Assembly: GCA_002402105.1 (NCBI GenBank)
Contig: NVVD01000002.1
Coordinates: forward strand, 71,203-135,202
Source of the DNA: Candidatus Cloacimonadota bacterium
GTDB lineage: Bacteria; Muiribacteriota; UBA6191
Length of the DNA stretch: 64,000 bases
Direction of reading: 5' to 3'
The position numbers and the translations under genes are program-made. Below the pieces are notes generated by a model. The model worked only from the letters and a program-made list of their open reading frames with translations, did no database searches and was not told the DNA's origin. Below are positions 8,280-16,440 of this stretch, piece by piece (position 1 is the stretch's first letter; every line of letters begins with the position of its first letter).

Positions 8280-9371
8280 TTAATATCTACTTTTATAAAG
8301 AAGTATCAAGCCAATAAAAAAACTGACAGTATTGGGAATCCAGTTAGCTATGAATGGGTCTAGTGTACCGTTACCACCTAATGATTTACCCGTAGCTAAA
8401 AGTACGTAATATAAAATCATGATTAGTAATCCCATACCAAAACCGTTGGCTTTACCACTTCTTGTGGGTTTCATTGCTAATGGTGCTCCTACTAAAATCA
8501 TAAAAATTGTGGCAAAGGGAAAGGAGCTTCTCCAATAATATTGAGTTTGAAACTCTTTGGCTGAAAGCTTATTTTGTTTTCTTATTAAAATCTGTTTTTT
8601 AAGCTCTTTCATGTTCATTTCAGAAGGAGATTTATTTTCAGGGTTTCTAACAATATTTTGAGCGTAGCGATCAGATATTGGATAAATCCATTCTTCAAAG
8701 CGGATAATGTACTCGGTTTTACCTGTTTTATCAAAATAGATGGTTTTACCATTTTTAAATGTCCATAAACTACCATCTTTAATTTGAGCTGTTTTTGCTT
8801 TAGTAATTTGTGGATATATAGTGCCAAATTGAAAGAGTGTAACGTCTTTCATAACCTCAGCTTTAGCATCGTATTGTCTAATAAAGAGTTTAAACTTTTT
8901 ACCACCATCAATAAAAATGTCTTTTACGATTTTAGGGAGAGGTTTTTTTAAGGTTATTTCGTTGATATAGACCTCTTGCATCAAAAATCGTCCTTGAGGA
9001 ACAACGATTTCATTTAAGAAAAAAACACCTGTAGAAATAAATGCTCCACAAATTAATAGGGGTAGTATTAATCTAAAAGGAGAAATGCCAGCAGCTTTAA
9101 TAGCGGTAAGCTCTGAATCATTATTGAGTCTTGTTATGCCAAGCATAGTACCCATTAAAACAGCCATAGGAACAGATGTAACTATAATAGACGGTAGTTG
9201 ATAGATAATAATTTTAAATAAGGCTTCTAGTCCGACACCTTTTTGTACAACAAGATTAAGAATATGAATTAGCAAATTAACAATCCAAAGACTTGCAAAA
9301 ATAAAAAAAGAAAAAATGACTGGTGATTTTACTTGTTGTAATACGTACCAATCAATTCGTTTTAAAAACAT
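8280..9371 (-). CDS. LptF/LptG-family LPS export permease
   Basis: A 363-residue YjgP/YjgQ-family inner-membrane permease. There are three N-terminal membrane helices (about 12-125), a periplasmic beta-jellyroll-like region (about 130-265) and three C-terminal helices beginning at YYWRSSFPFATIFMIL, the usual six-helix plan. With LptB this family extracts LPS from the inner membrane toward the LptA/C bridge, which implies an outer membrane carrying LPS or a related glycolipid. Sequence alone does not separate LptF from LptG, and only one copy is in the window. A good Shine-Dalgarno (AAGGAAACAA) precedes the ATG. It lies eight bases after the UPF0210 gene in the same direction. Confidence 0.88.
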   Translation of the reverse strand: MFLKRIDWYVLQQVKSPVIFSFFIFASLWIVNLLIHILNLVVQKGVGLEALFKIIIYQLPSIIVTSVPMAVLMGTMLGITRLNNDSELTAIKAAGISPFRLILPLLICGAFISTGVFFLNEIVVPQGRFLMQEVYINEITLKKPLPKIVKDIFIDGGKKFKLFIRQYDAKAEVMKDVTLFQFGTIYPQITKAKTAQIKDGSLWTFKNGKTIYFDKTGKTEYIIRFEEWIYPISDRYAQNIVRNPENKSPSEMNMKELKKQILIRKQNKLSAKEFQTQYYWRSSFPFATIFMILVGAPLAMKPTRSGKANGFGMGLLIMILYYVLLATGKSLGGNGTLDPFIANWIPNTVSFFIGLILLYKSRY

Positions 9372-9379
9372 TTGTTTCC

Positions 9380-10744
9380 TTAGTTGCGAAAACCTTGTAC
9401 AGGGGTTGGTATATAACCACCTCTGTTTAGAAGTCCTGTTGCTTGTTTGTCATGGACTGCAATAATTGGTGCTTCACCTAGTAGGCCCCCAAAAACTGCA
9501 ATATCTCCTGTTGTTTTACCAGGAACAGGAATAATACGAACGCCTGTAGTTTTGTTATTAACCATACCAAGAGCACATTCATCAGCAATAATACCAACGA
9601 GTGTTGCTAAAGGTATGTCACCAGGAACTGCAACCATATCTAGCCCAACACTACAAACACAGGTCATTGCTTCTAGCTTGTCTAGTGTTAGTGTGCCTGC
9701 TTTTGCAGCTTCAATCATAGCTGCGTCTTCACTTAGGGGTATAAAAGCTCCACTAAGTCCACCAACTTTTGAAGTGGCCATAGTGCCACCTTTTTTGATT
9801 GCATCATTTAAAAGAGCTAACGCAGCAGTAGTACCATGAGTACCAACTTGGTCAACACCAATGAGTTCAAGTATTTCTCCTACACTATCTCCAGGTGTTG
9901 GTGTTGGTGCTAAAGAGATGTCTATGATACCTTGTTTACAAGAGAGTCTTTTGGCAGCTTCTGTTAAAAATAAATCTCCTACTCGAGTCATTTTGAAGCT
10001 AGTTTTTTTAATTAATGAGTAGATATCTTGAAGAGGTAAGTCTTTAGAGGCTTCTGCTAATACTTGTCGTACAACCCCAGGGCCAGAAATACCAACACTA
10101 ACGGTCTTATCTCCAAGTGACATACCATGAAATGCCCCAGCCATAAAAGGGTTGTCTTCTACGGCATTAGCAAATATAACTAGTTTTGCACATCCAATAG
10201 CATCTCTGTCTTTGGTCATTTCAGCTGTTTCTAAGATTTTTTTACTCAGTAATATAATAGCATCTAAGTTAAGACCTGTTCTTGTGGTTGCTACATTAAA
10301 CGAAGCGCAAAGTCGATCAGTTTGTGCTAAAACTTCGGGTAATGCATCGATTAAATTTTGTTCACCTTGTGTAATGCCTTTATCAATTAAGGCTGAAAAG
10401 CCTCCAATAAAATCTAAGCCGAGTTCTTTTGCGGCTTTATCAATAGCTAGGGCAATTAGTAGCGGAGCTTTTGGAGATTTACCATCACATAAAATAGAGA
10501 CTGGAGTAATAGCCATTCGTTTGTTGGCGACAGGGATATTAAATTTTTGAGAAATATTATTGACTTCACTGACTAAATCTTTAGCTTCAAAACATAATTT
10601 ATCATAAACAGCATCAGCGGTTTCTTGGTCTGTTGAACGATGGCAATCTCTTAAGCTTAGACCCATAGTTACTGTGCGTATATCAAAATGATTTAAATAA
10701 GGAAATGAAATTGTTTCTAAAATTTCGTTGAGTTGAAAGGTCAT
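9380..10744 (-). CDS. PFL-family protein UPF0210 (DUF711)
   Basis: A 454-residue soluble protein recognised as the DUF711/PFL family by its overall sequence and typical length: an N-terminal block with IRTVTMGLSLRDC, a central MAGAFHGMSLGDKTVSVGISGPGVV segment, GTHGTTAALALLNDAIKKGG and a C-terminal IPVPGKTTGDIAVFGG. The biochemical role of the family is not established. It is almost always encoded next to a small ACT-domain protein (UPF0237), and that partner lies directly upstream here, two bases away. The pair is common in Bacillota and archaea. A Shine-Dalgarno AGGA lies seven bases before the ATG. Two long reverse-complement frames inside this gene are composition shadows. Confidence 0.9.
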   Translation of the reverse strand: MTFQLNEILETISFPYLNHFDIRTVTMGLSLRDCHRSTDQETADAVYDKLCFEAKDLVSEVNNISQKFNIPVANKRMAITPVSILCDGKSPKAPLLIALAIDKAAKELGLDFIGGFSALIDKGITQGEQNLIDALPEVLAQTDRLCASFNVATTRTGLNLDAIILLSKKILETAEMTKDRDAIGCAKLVIFANAVEDNPFMAGAFHGMSLGDKTVSVGISGPGVVRQVLAEASKDLPLQDIYSLIKKTSFKMTRVGDLFLTEAAKRLSCKQGIIDISLAPTPTPGDSVGEILELIGVDQVGTHGTTAALALLNDAIKKGGTMATSKVGGLSGAFIPLSEDAAMIEAAKAGTLTLDKLEAMTCVCSVGLDMVAVPGDIPLATLVGIIADECALGMVNNKTTGVRIIPVPGKTTGDIAVFGGLLGEAPIIAVHDKQATGLLNRGGYIPTPVQGFRN

Positions 10745-10746
10745 TT

Positions 10747-11019
10747 TTAAATCCTGTGCATGGCATTGAATAAGTTTTCATGGGCCAACATGATTTGTAG
10801 TCTAAAGTTTTTAGTATTTTGCTCTAAGTGAGTCTTTAAATGTTGTATGTCAAGACTTGTATTTGACTCAAGCTCCATGAATAGGACAAACTTTTCATCT
10901 AAAATTTTTTGAGTAATATCATTAATTGAGAGCTGAAAAGTTTGGAGGTTATTTGCTAATGTAGCTATAATACCAGGTTCGTTTTTACCGATAACGGTTA
11001 AATAAATTTTTTCTTTCAT
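10747..11019 (-). CDS. ACT-domain protein UPF0237
   Basis: A 90-residue single ACT domain: TVIGKNEPGIIATLANNLQ is the ligand-binding first strand/helix, and a second helix ends in NLFNAMHRI. ACT domains usually bind amino acids or other small ligands and act as regulatory subunits. The conserved pairing with the UPF0210 gene two bases downstream suggests this is its regulator. The ATG lacks a clear Shine-Dalgarno. Confidence 0.88.
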   Translation of the reverse strand: MKEKIYLTVIGKNEPGIIATLANNLQTFQLSINDITQKILDEKFVLFMELESNTSLDIQHLKTHLEQNTKNFRLQIMLAHENLFNAMHRI

Positions 11020-11082
11020 ATGATTTTGGTTGATGTTTTTTGTAACAAAAAAAAGTAAAAAGATTAGTTTGAAATATGGATT

Positions 11083-11277
11083 TTAGGCAAATATTTTTTG
11101 TAGGATATTAACAATGGCTCCACAGGCTAAAAGTCCAAAGAAAAATAAAAAAAAGTTTTTAAAAACTTCTGTTTTAATTTCGTTTAGATGATGATTATCA
11201 ACAAAAGAATAAACAGTAGAAAAGATAAAACACGCTATAAATAAGAAAATTAATTGAGCTATTTGAAGACTAAGCAT
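11083..11277 (-). CDS. Small two-helix membrane protein of unknown function
   Basis: The likely product is 64 residues, starting MLSLQIAQL, with two hydrophobic helices (about residues 4-22 and 38-58) separated by a short charged segment. An upstream ATG at 11316 is possible. The start at 11277 is chosen because GAGGAG sits seven bases before it and it overlaps the end of the preceding membrane-protein gene by eight bases, a typical coupled start. No family is recognised; it probably acts with the larger membrane protein. Confidence 0.6.
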   Translation of the reverse strand: MLSLQIAQLIFLFIACFIFSTVYSFVDNHHLNEIKTEVFKNFFLFFFGLLACGAIVNILQKIFA

Positions 11278-12070
11278 TTTTAGACTCCTCATTGTGGGCA
11301 GTATCAAAACCATCAAATAATATGATTAAGTTGAGCATACAGGCCATAACTAAAAAGTAAAAACCAATATCTTTTAATGGAGAAGGAATACTTTTATTAT
11401 TTTTTGTTATAGGGAATTTATCCCACCAGTTAATAAAGATACTTTGGAAGGTCCCACCCGTAAAATGAAGAACAGGCGTTGATAAAATCGGAAAAATAAC
11501 CAAATAGGTAAAGTGCCACATTTTTTCAAGAGTTCCGGGTCTATATCTAGCTTTAGCATCATCATAACTAGCGACGTTGATTTCTCTGTTAGCTGGTAGA
11601 GCAAAAAAATTATTTGCTGCTCCATAGATGATTTCGTTTTTACCTTCTTGAAGAGATAGGGGAGGAAAATTAAAAAATCCTTTGTAATCTGATTGAGTTT
11701 GAACTTTTGTACCGAGAGTTTTATTTGAAATCTCAAGTGTTAATCCAGGCTTTGTATGACCTTTAAATGCAACTTTTGAAGATGAACTTATTTTATTTAA
11801 ATTAAAAAAGTGTATGCTTTCGTTCCATTGGGGGTTTATTGAAGAAGATAGAGGAATTTCTTTTTTAGAATTTTGATCAAATGATATGTCGATACTATTT
11901 GTTTTAATATCTTTGTACCAATAGTAGTGATCAAAGTCTAAGGATAAGCCTAAATAGAAACTAAAAGAGATAGTAATAAAAAATACGACTGCTTTTAGTT
12001 TTTGTCCTAGATAATAGTGACCAAGACCAGGGGCACAAAGGTTGAATAATAATGAATAATACTTTTTCAT
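11270..12070 (-). CDS. Multi-pass membrane protein with an N-terminal PGLGHYYLG motif
   Basis: A 266-residue protein. The first 45 residues carry APGLGHYYLGQK followed by a hydrophobic helix, the pattern of small TM2-like/DUF6677-type membrane proteins. Residues about 50-170 are extracytoplasmic and contain a beta-rich stretch (KPGLTLEISN, LQEGKNEIIYGA) resembling an Ig-like fold. Further membrane helices lie near residues 185-205 and 235-255. Function is unknown. It is followed with an eight-base overlap by a small membrane protein. The region between it and the L27 gene contains several inverted repeats. Confidence 0.65.
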   Translation of the reverse strand: MKKYYSLLFNLCAPGLGHYYLGQKLKAVVFFITISFSFYLGLSLDFDHYYWYKDIKTNSIDISFDQNSKKEIPLSSSINPQWNESIHFFNLNKISSSSKVAFKGHTKPGLTLEISNKTLGTKVQTQSDYKGFFNFPPLSLQEGKNEIIYGAANNFFALPANREINVASYDDAKARYRPGTLEKMWHFTYLVIFPILSTPVLHFTGGTFQSIFINWWDKFPITKNNKSIPSPLKDIGFYFLVMACMLNLIILFDGFDTAHNEESKNA

Positions 12071-12123
12071 GACTTTGTTAAACTCCGAGCATATAAGCGT
12101 TAAAATTACTTATAGTTAGTGTC

Positions 12124-12209
12124 TTGGGTAAAATCTAATAACATAACCCAAATTATAAAAGTGGGTTTATGACTAGTTCAGTGGTTTTACATATAAGAGT
12201 AAAACCACT
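12124..12209. other. Cluster of inverted repeats between L27 and the downstream membrane-protein gene
   Basis: AGTGGTTTTAC (12180-12190) and its exact complement GTAAAACCACT (12199-12209) form a perfect 11-bp stem with an 8-base loop. Next to it, ACCCA within 12144-12151 can pair either with TTGGGT at 12124-12129 or with TGGGTT at 12162-12167. On the reverse strand these lie after the L27 stop and before the 12070 start. A terminator/attenuator role is plausible, although the perfect stem lacks a long U-tract on the reverse strand. Confidence 0.5.
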
Positions 12210-12225
12210 TTTGCTTGCTATATAT

Positions 12226-12483
12226 TTATGCTGCTGGATAGACAGAAACTTTTTTTCTGTTTTTTCCTAGTCTTTCAAATGTTACAACGCCTTCTGTTAA
12301 AGCGTACAATGTGTAATCTTTACCCATTCCAACATTTGCACCAGGATGGACTCTTGAACCTCGTTGACGAATAATAATATTTCCGCCAACTACGCTTTGT
12401 CCACCACTCTTTTTAACGCCTAAATATTTTGGGTTTGAGTCACGACCGTTGGACGAACTTCCTACACCTTTTTTATGTGCCAT
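12226..12483 (-). CDS. rpmA: 50S ribosomal protein L27
   Basis: An 85-residue protein with the full L27 signature: [34 protein letters not shown] and [11 protein letters not shown]. The N-terminus that reaches the peptidyl-transferase centre (AHKKG) follows the start methionine directly. The ATG is fixed by AAGGAG six bases upstream, so there is no cleavable N-terminal extension of the kind seen in Bacillota. It is the third gene of the L21-Prp-L27 operon. Confidence 0.97.
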   Translation of the reverse strand: MAHKKGVGSSSNGRDSNPKYLGVKKSGGQSVVGGNIIIRQRGSRVHPGANVGMGKDYTLYALTEGVVTFERLGKNRKKVSVYPAA

Positions 12484-12520
12484 CAGAAACTCCTTAGTTT
12501 CAAAGCGGTATTTACCACAT

Positions 12521-12850
12521 TTACGATGAAGTGCTTATGTTAAGCTTAATTTCATCTGTATGAATTCTTTTAATTTTTTCAACACCAATTAAAAAACTTT
12601 TTAACAAAATTTCACAAGTTAAAAAACTTTCTTTACTATGACTCAGAGCAGTAATTTCAAGAAGTCCTGAATTACTTTTTAAACTATACTTACTTTTTGG
12701 GGTTAATACCAATAAAGATTCAGCAAAGTTTTGTCCCAATATGGATACAGAGTTACAAACAAGAGCCAATTGACTTTTTTTTATTTCATGTCCAGATATT
12801 TTTAGACTATGAAAACGTGTGTTTCTGATATCCAAATGGATATGAATCAT
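12521..12850 (-). CDS. prp: Prp-family cysteine protease (YsxB-like), between L21 and L27
   Basis: A 109-residue protein in the position where Bacillota, Fusobacteria and others encode Prp, the cysteine protease that removes the N-terminal extension of L27. The catalytic pattern is present: His21 in SGHE and Cys32 in LVCNSVS, with the expected spacing of about eleven residues. The start codon overlaps the L21 stop by one base, giving coupled translation. The neighbouring L27 has no extension to cleave, so the substrate here is unclear. The first helix is more diverged than in well-studied homologues. Confidence 0.85.
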   Translation of the reverse strand: MIHIHLDIRNTRFHSLKISGHEIKKSQLALVCNSVSILGQNFAESLLVLTPKSKYSLKSNSGLLEITALSHSKESFLTCEILLKSFLIGVEKIKRIHTDEIKLNISTSS

Positions 12851-13158
12851 TAGTTTATAGAGATACCAGTGATTTCAACAGCAGTATAAGACTGTCTGTG
12901 ACCTTTGATTCTTCTATATCTTTTTCTTCTTCTTTGCTTGAAAACTAGAATTTTTTTAGCTCTTTTTTGAATGATGATTTTACCAGTTACGCTAACTTTA
13001 ATGTCGCTACCTGTAACTAATTTGTCTCCATCAGATGCCATGATAACATCAGTAAAAGTAACTTCTTCGCCAGCTTCCTGGTCTAGTTTTTCAACTCTTA
13101 TTTCTACACCTTCAGAAACTTTATATTGTTTTCCGCCAGTTCTAATAATTGCTAACAT
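12850..13158 (-). CDS. rplU: 50S ribosomal protein L21
   Basis: A 102-residue protein matching L21 along its full length: [17 protein letters not shown] at the start, a basic [19 protein letters not shown] segment that binds 23S rRNA, and [14 protein letters not shown] at the end. It is the first gene of the L21-Prp-L27 operon, read from a consensus promoter about 145 bases upstream, with a Shine-Dalgarno AAGGAG before the ATG. Confidence 0.97.
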   Translation of the reverse strand: MLAIIRTGGKQYKVSEGVEIRVEKLDQEAGEEVTFTDVIMASDGDKLVTGSDIKVSVTGKIIIQKRAKKILVFKQRRRKRYRRIKGHRQSYTAVEITGISIN

Positions 13159-13303
13159 CTTAAATCTCCTTAATCAGATCAGTATTATCTGACATATCAA
13201 ATTGGACCCAGTGACTTAAGATAACTAGGATCCATCTATTTTATCGCTAACGATTTGCAGGATAAAACTCTCAAAACATCGGCTTGACCGAAGAGAGTGG
13301 GGA
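13159..13303 (-). promoter_or_regulatory. Long structured 5' leader of the L21 operon (candidate L21 autoregulatory leader)
   Basis: Between the promoter and the rplU start the transcript has about 140 untranslated bases. It contains a nested hairpin (CTCTC ... CGG-loop-CCG ... GAGAG followed by TTTT) and a second short inverted repeat (ATCG-TTA-GCGAT). Ribosomal-protein leaders that bind the encoded protein are known for L21 in Bacillota. I cannot confirm that this one matches that family. Confidence 0.4.
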
Positions 13304-13332
13304 ATTATATGCTTCTTACTCTAGAATGTCAA
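13304..13332 (-). promoter_or_regulatory. Consensus sigma-70 promoter of the L21-Prp-L27 operon
   Basis: On the reverse strand there is a perfect TTGACA (13332-13327), a 17-bp spacer and a perfect TATAAT (13309-13304). This is the strongest vegetative promoter in the window and fits a highly expressed ribosomal operon. Confidence 0.85.
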
Positions 13333-13438
13333 AGATTTTTTCAATTTTTAATAAAAAAAACTATTCATGAAAAAATACATACAAAAGTTTATAAAAATAA
13401 GAACTTTGTGTATTGAAAAACTAAAGACAAGAGCTGTT

Positions 13439-14962
13439 TTATGAAAATCTATATTTTTCGTAGTGAAAAGTGGCGTCTCCTCTAATAAAAATAGAGGTAT
13501 TGGTTTCTTCTTCTAGTTGTTTAAATTTAGACTGATCTCTCTCTAATAAAATAGAGGCAACTTCTGGATGGCAAGTAGCAAGCACTACAGAAGAGTTTTT
13601 TCGAGATTTACAGAGTCTTCGTAGCTCAGAGTGTATTTTATTACAAATGTAGTCTTTAGAGGTGATACGACCTTTACCTTTACAATAAGGACATGTTTCT
13701 AATAGATGATAACTGAGTGTACGCCCAATTCTTTGGCGAGTCATTTGTAAGATGCCAAGTTCACTAATTGGTTGGATATTATATTTTGTTTTATCAAATT
13801 TTACTTCATTAGAGAGGGTTTGGAAGACGGTGTCTTTGTGTTCTTGGCTAATCATATCAATGAAATCAATAATGATTATACCCCCGAGGTTTCGCAGTTT
13901 TAATTGGCGTGCAATTTCAATTGCTGCTTCTAAATTTGTTTGGTAAACTGTTTCTTCTAGGTTGCTTGTACCTAAAAATGAGCCTGTATTTACATCAATT
14001 GAAATTAAGGCTTCTGTTTCTTCGATAATGGCGTAACCACCAGATGGAAAAGGGACTCTTTTATCGATTGCTTTATGGATTTCTTCTTCGATTGAATATT
14101 TATTAAAGATGGGTTCAGTAGTATGTTGAATCACATCTTTTAAATTTTGAGGTAAAAATTTACAAACTGACATTATTTTTTCGTATTCTTCTTTAGAATC
14201 GATTAAAAAGGTGTCAACGCTGCTATTAAAATGATCTCTAATTACTTTTAGTAAAAGTGAAGATTCGCTGTGTATTAAAGAAGGGGTTGGAGAGCATATT
14301 TCTTCATTTTGAACGTTTTCCCAAAGATTGAGTAAAAAAAGTAAATCTTGTTCGATTTCTAGTTTGCTTTTACTTTCTGCTTCTGTTCGGATGATAAAAC
14401 CGATGTTATTGGGTTTTATGCTTGTGCCGATTTCATGAAGTCTTGCAATTTCGATTGGGTCTTCAATTCTTCTTGAAATACCTACATGATTGGAGGTTGG
14501 CATTAAAACTAGGTATCGTCCAGGTAATGTTAAAAATGTTGTCCCTCTTGGTCCTTTGTTGGCAATGGGCTCTTTTATGACTTGTACAGTGATTTCTTGA
14601 CCATTTTTTAAAACATCGGTGATTGATATTTTATTAAGAGTTTCTGGGTCAAGTTTAGAGATTTCTTGGAAGGGGTCGTCATCTTCTATTTCTTGACGAC
14701 CTGAGTCGTCATCATTAGAAAAGTAGTCTTCGGGAGAATCTAATTGAATATCAGATAAGGGTAGAAATAAGTCTCTGTCTGTTCCGATGTCTACAAATGC
14801 ACATTGCATTCCTGGGATAATGTTACTTACCCTTCCTTTTAAGATGCTTCCTATTAGTCGACGAGTGCTTTGTCTTTCTATGAAAATTCTTACTAATTTG
14901 TTATCTTCAAGGATTGCTACTCGGTTTTCAGAACTTGTACAGCTAACTAATATTTGTTTCAT
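13439..14962 (-). CDS. rng: Ribonuclease G/E family endoribonuclease
   Basis: A 507-residue protein with the RNase E/G catalytic core. It has an N-terminal KQILVS strand and an S1 RNA-binding region (RLIGSILKGRVSNIIPG, MQCAFVDIG), an RNase H-like part, and the DNase I-like part with metal-binding aspartates in ALISIDVNTGSF and GGIIIIDFIDM. A Zn-link CPYCKGKG follows. Its length suits RNase G, which cleaves single-stranded RNA in rRNA maturation and mRNA decay, rather than a full RNase E with a scaffold tail. An acidic insert sits in the S1 region (about residues 80-100). ATG 14962 lies just past the hpt stop; an in-frame TTG at 14971 is less likely. Confidence 0.93.
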   Translation of the reverse strand: MKQILVSCTSSENRVAILEDNKLVRIFIERQSTRRLIGSILKGRVSNIIPGMQCAFVDIGTDRDLFLPLSDIQLDSPEDYFSNDDDSGRQEIEDDDPFQEISKLDPETLNKISITDVLKNGQEITVQVIKEPIANKGPRGTTFLTLPGRYLVLMPTSNHVGISRRIEDPIEIARLHEIGTSIKPNNIGFIIRTEAESKSKLEIEQDLLFLLNLWENVQNEEICSPTPSLIHSESSLLLKVIRDHFNSSVDTFLIDSKEEYEKIMSVCKFLPQNLKDVIQHTTEPIFNKYSIEEEIHKAIDKRVPFPSGGYAIIEETEALISIDVNTGSFLGTSNLEETVYQTNLEAAIEIARQLKLRNLGGIIIIDFIDMISQEHKDTVFQTLSNEVKFDKTKYNIQPISELGILQMTRQRIGRTLSYHLLETCPYCKGKGRITSKDYICNKIHSELRRLCKSRKNSSVVLATCHPEVASILLERDQSKFKQLEEETNTSIFIRGDATFHYEKYRFS

Positions 14963-14963
14963 G

Positions 14964-15536
14964 CTACTCAAATTTTTCTAAGAATTTATCTAGTTCAGGT
15001 TGTTTACCATCAATTAATTTTCCAATAAATGGCATATTTCGATAAAACTGCTTATAATCTAAGCCATAGCCTACAACAAAACAGTCATCAATATCAAAGG
15101 CACTAAATTTAACATCGACAAAAGATTCTCTTTTAGCTTTTTTATCAAGCATGGTACAAAACTCGATTGATTTAGGATTTCTAGCTTGTAGCATTTCTTT
15201 GAGGTTTGCCAAAGTTTTACCAGTATCAATAATATCATCAATTAAAAGAACGTGTTTGTTTTTAATATTGGTTTCAAGATCTTTTTCTATTTTTACAACT
15301 CCACTAGAAACCATTTCATTGCCATAAGAACTTACAAACATAAAGTCAAAAACAAGGGGACAATGAATGTGCTTTACAAGCTCGGTGTAAAAAAGGGTGC
15401 ATCCTCTTAAGATTCCGACAGCTACGAGCCCATCTTCTTTATATTTTTCTGTGATGAGAGCACCTAACTCCTCACATCTTTTTAATATCTCTTTTTCAGA
15501 AATTAAGGGTTCAAAAAAATTATCATAGATATCCAT
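14964..15536 (-). CDS. hpt: Hypoxanthine phosphoribosyltransferase
   Basis: A 190-residue type I phosphoribosyltransferase that converts hypoxanthine or guanine plus PRPP to IMP or GMP in purine salvage. The PRPP-binding loop VLLIDDIIDTGKT (about 97-109) is intact, as are the GILRGCTLF pyrophosphate loop and the flexible-loop segment SSYGNEMVSSG. FVVGYGLDYKQFYRNMPFIG is the purine-binding C-terminal segment typical of bacterial Hpt. It is adjacent to and upstream of RNase G on the same strand, with the two coding regions nearly touching. Confidence 0.94.
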   Translation of the reverse strand: MDIYDNFFEPLISEKEILKRCEELGALITEKYKEDGLVAVGILRGCTLFYTELVKHIHCPLVFDFMFVSSYGNEMVSSGVVKIEKDLETNIKNKHVLLIDDIIDTGKTLANLKEMLQARNPKSIEFCTMLDKKAKRESFVDVKFSAFDIDDCFVVGYGLDYKQFYRNMPFIGKLIDGKQPELDKFLEKFE

Positions 15537-15615
15537 TGGATTTATCCTTTTTTATGCTATTGGGTATAAGTAAGATGGCATGATACAAAATGTAGAGAAA
15601 TTTGGCACTTGTTTT

Positions 15616-15643
15616 TTGTTAAATTTTTGTTAGATGATATAAT
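15616..15643 (+). promoter_or_regulatory. Candidate sigma-70 promoter for the RNase HII operon
   Basis: TTGTTA at 15616-15621, a 16-bp spacer and a perfect TATAAT at 15638-15643 lie 41 bases before the rnhB ATG, in the 148-bp divergent gap with hpt. Confidence 0.55.
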
Positions 15644-15684
15644 AAATGAAAAAAATGCTTTAATTATCCAAAAATGAGAAAAAA

Positions 15685-16440
15685 ATGATTGAATATGAAA
15701 TTGGTATGAGACAAAAATTTCTTTTTAAAAAATATGCACTAATAGGCGGAATTGATGAGGTGGGTCGTGGCCCTTTAGCTGGTCCAGTAGTGGCAGCAAT
15801 GGTAATTTTTGATAAAAATACTAAAATTGAGGGTTTAAAAGATTCAAAAAAATTATCGGCTAAAAAAAGAGCTTTTTTAAAACCCGAAATTATAGAAAAA
15901 GCTGTAGCTTATGAAGTGTGTTTTATTGATGAAATGACAATTGACCAAAGAAATATTCTACAAGCTTCTATTTTAGCCATGAAAACTTGCGTGGAAAAAT
16001 GTAAAGTAACTCCTAATTATATGTTAGTTGATGCGGTTGATTTATCTTCAACTGGTATTGAATGTGAAGCTATCATAAAAGGGGATTCAAAAGAACCTAC
16101 TATTATGGCAGCATCAATTTTAGCAAAAGAGTTTCGTGATGATTACATGAAAAAGCTAGCTTTAGAGTTTCCTTCTTATGGCTTAGAAAAACATATGGGA
16201 TATGGCACAAAACAGCATATGGAGGCTTTAAGCGAACATGGAGTTTTAGATTGTCATCGAAGAAGTTTTAGACCCGTAATGAAAACCATTGTTTCACATG
16301 AAGAAAGTTTGAAAAAAGAGATAAGTTATTTAAGTAGAGAGGGTGTAATACAATTTATGGCTCGATTAAAAAAAATGGACCTCATGGTTGAACTTGGAGA
16401 GAGAGTTTCAATTGTTAATGATGTTTTGAGGTCGTTTTGA
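15685..16440 (+). CDS. rnhB: Ribonuclease HII
   Basis: A 251-residue enzyme that removes ribonucleotides from DNA and degrades RNA in RNA-DNA hybrids. The family signature GGIDEVGRGPLAGPVVAA (residues 21-38) contains the catalytic Asp24-Glu25. The later metal ligands are in MLVDAVDL and the ILAKEFRDDYM helix, and the conserved YGLEKHMGYGTKQHMEAL segment is present. The C-terminus runs about 40 residues past the core. It begins a three-gene unit with YlqG- and YlqH-like genes, the same order as in Bacillus subtilis. Confidence 0.95.
   Translation: MIEYEIGMRQKFLFKKYALIGGIDEVGRGPLAGPVVAAMVIFDKNTKIEGLKDSKKLSAKKRAFLKPEIIEKAVAYEVCFIDEMTIDQRNILQASILAMKTCVEKCKVTPNYMLVDAVDLSSTGIECEAIIKGDSKEPTIMAASILAKEFRDDYMKKLALEFPSYGLEKHMGYGTKQHMEALSEHGVLDCHRRSFRPVMKTIVSHEESLKKEISYLSREGVIQFMARLKKMDLMVELGERVSIVNDVLRSF

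Noticed and set aside
9447..9839. Open frame of 130 codons on the + strand inside the UPF0210 gene
   Set aside because: It is antisense to a conserved family protein, is rich in Ser/Ala/Pro/Val as expected from reverse-complement codons, and has no ribosome-binding site.
10152..10550. Second long + strand frame inside the UPF0210 gene
   Set aside because: Same reason: a composition shadow of a well-supported reverse-strand gene.
15603..15619. TGGCACTTGTTTTTTGT upstream of rnhB, resembling a sigma-54 promoter
   Set aside because: The -24 GG is not followed by GC ten bases later; the -12 position reads TT, so it fails the RpoN spacing rule.
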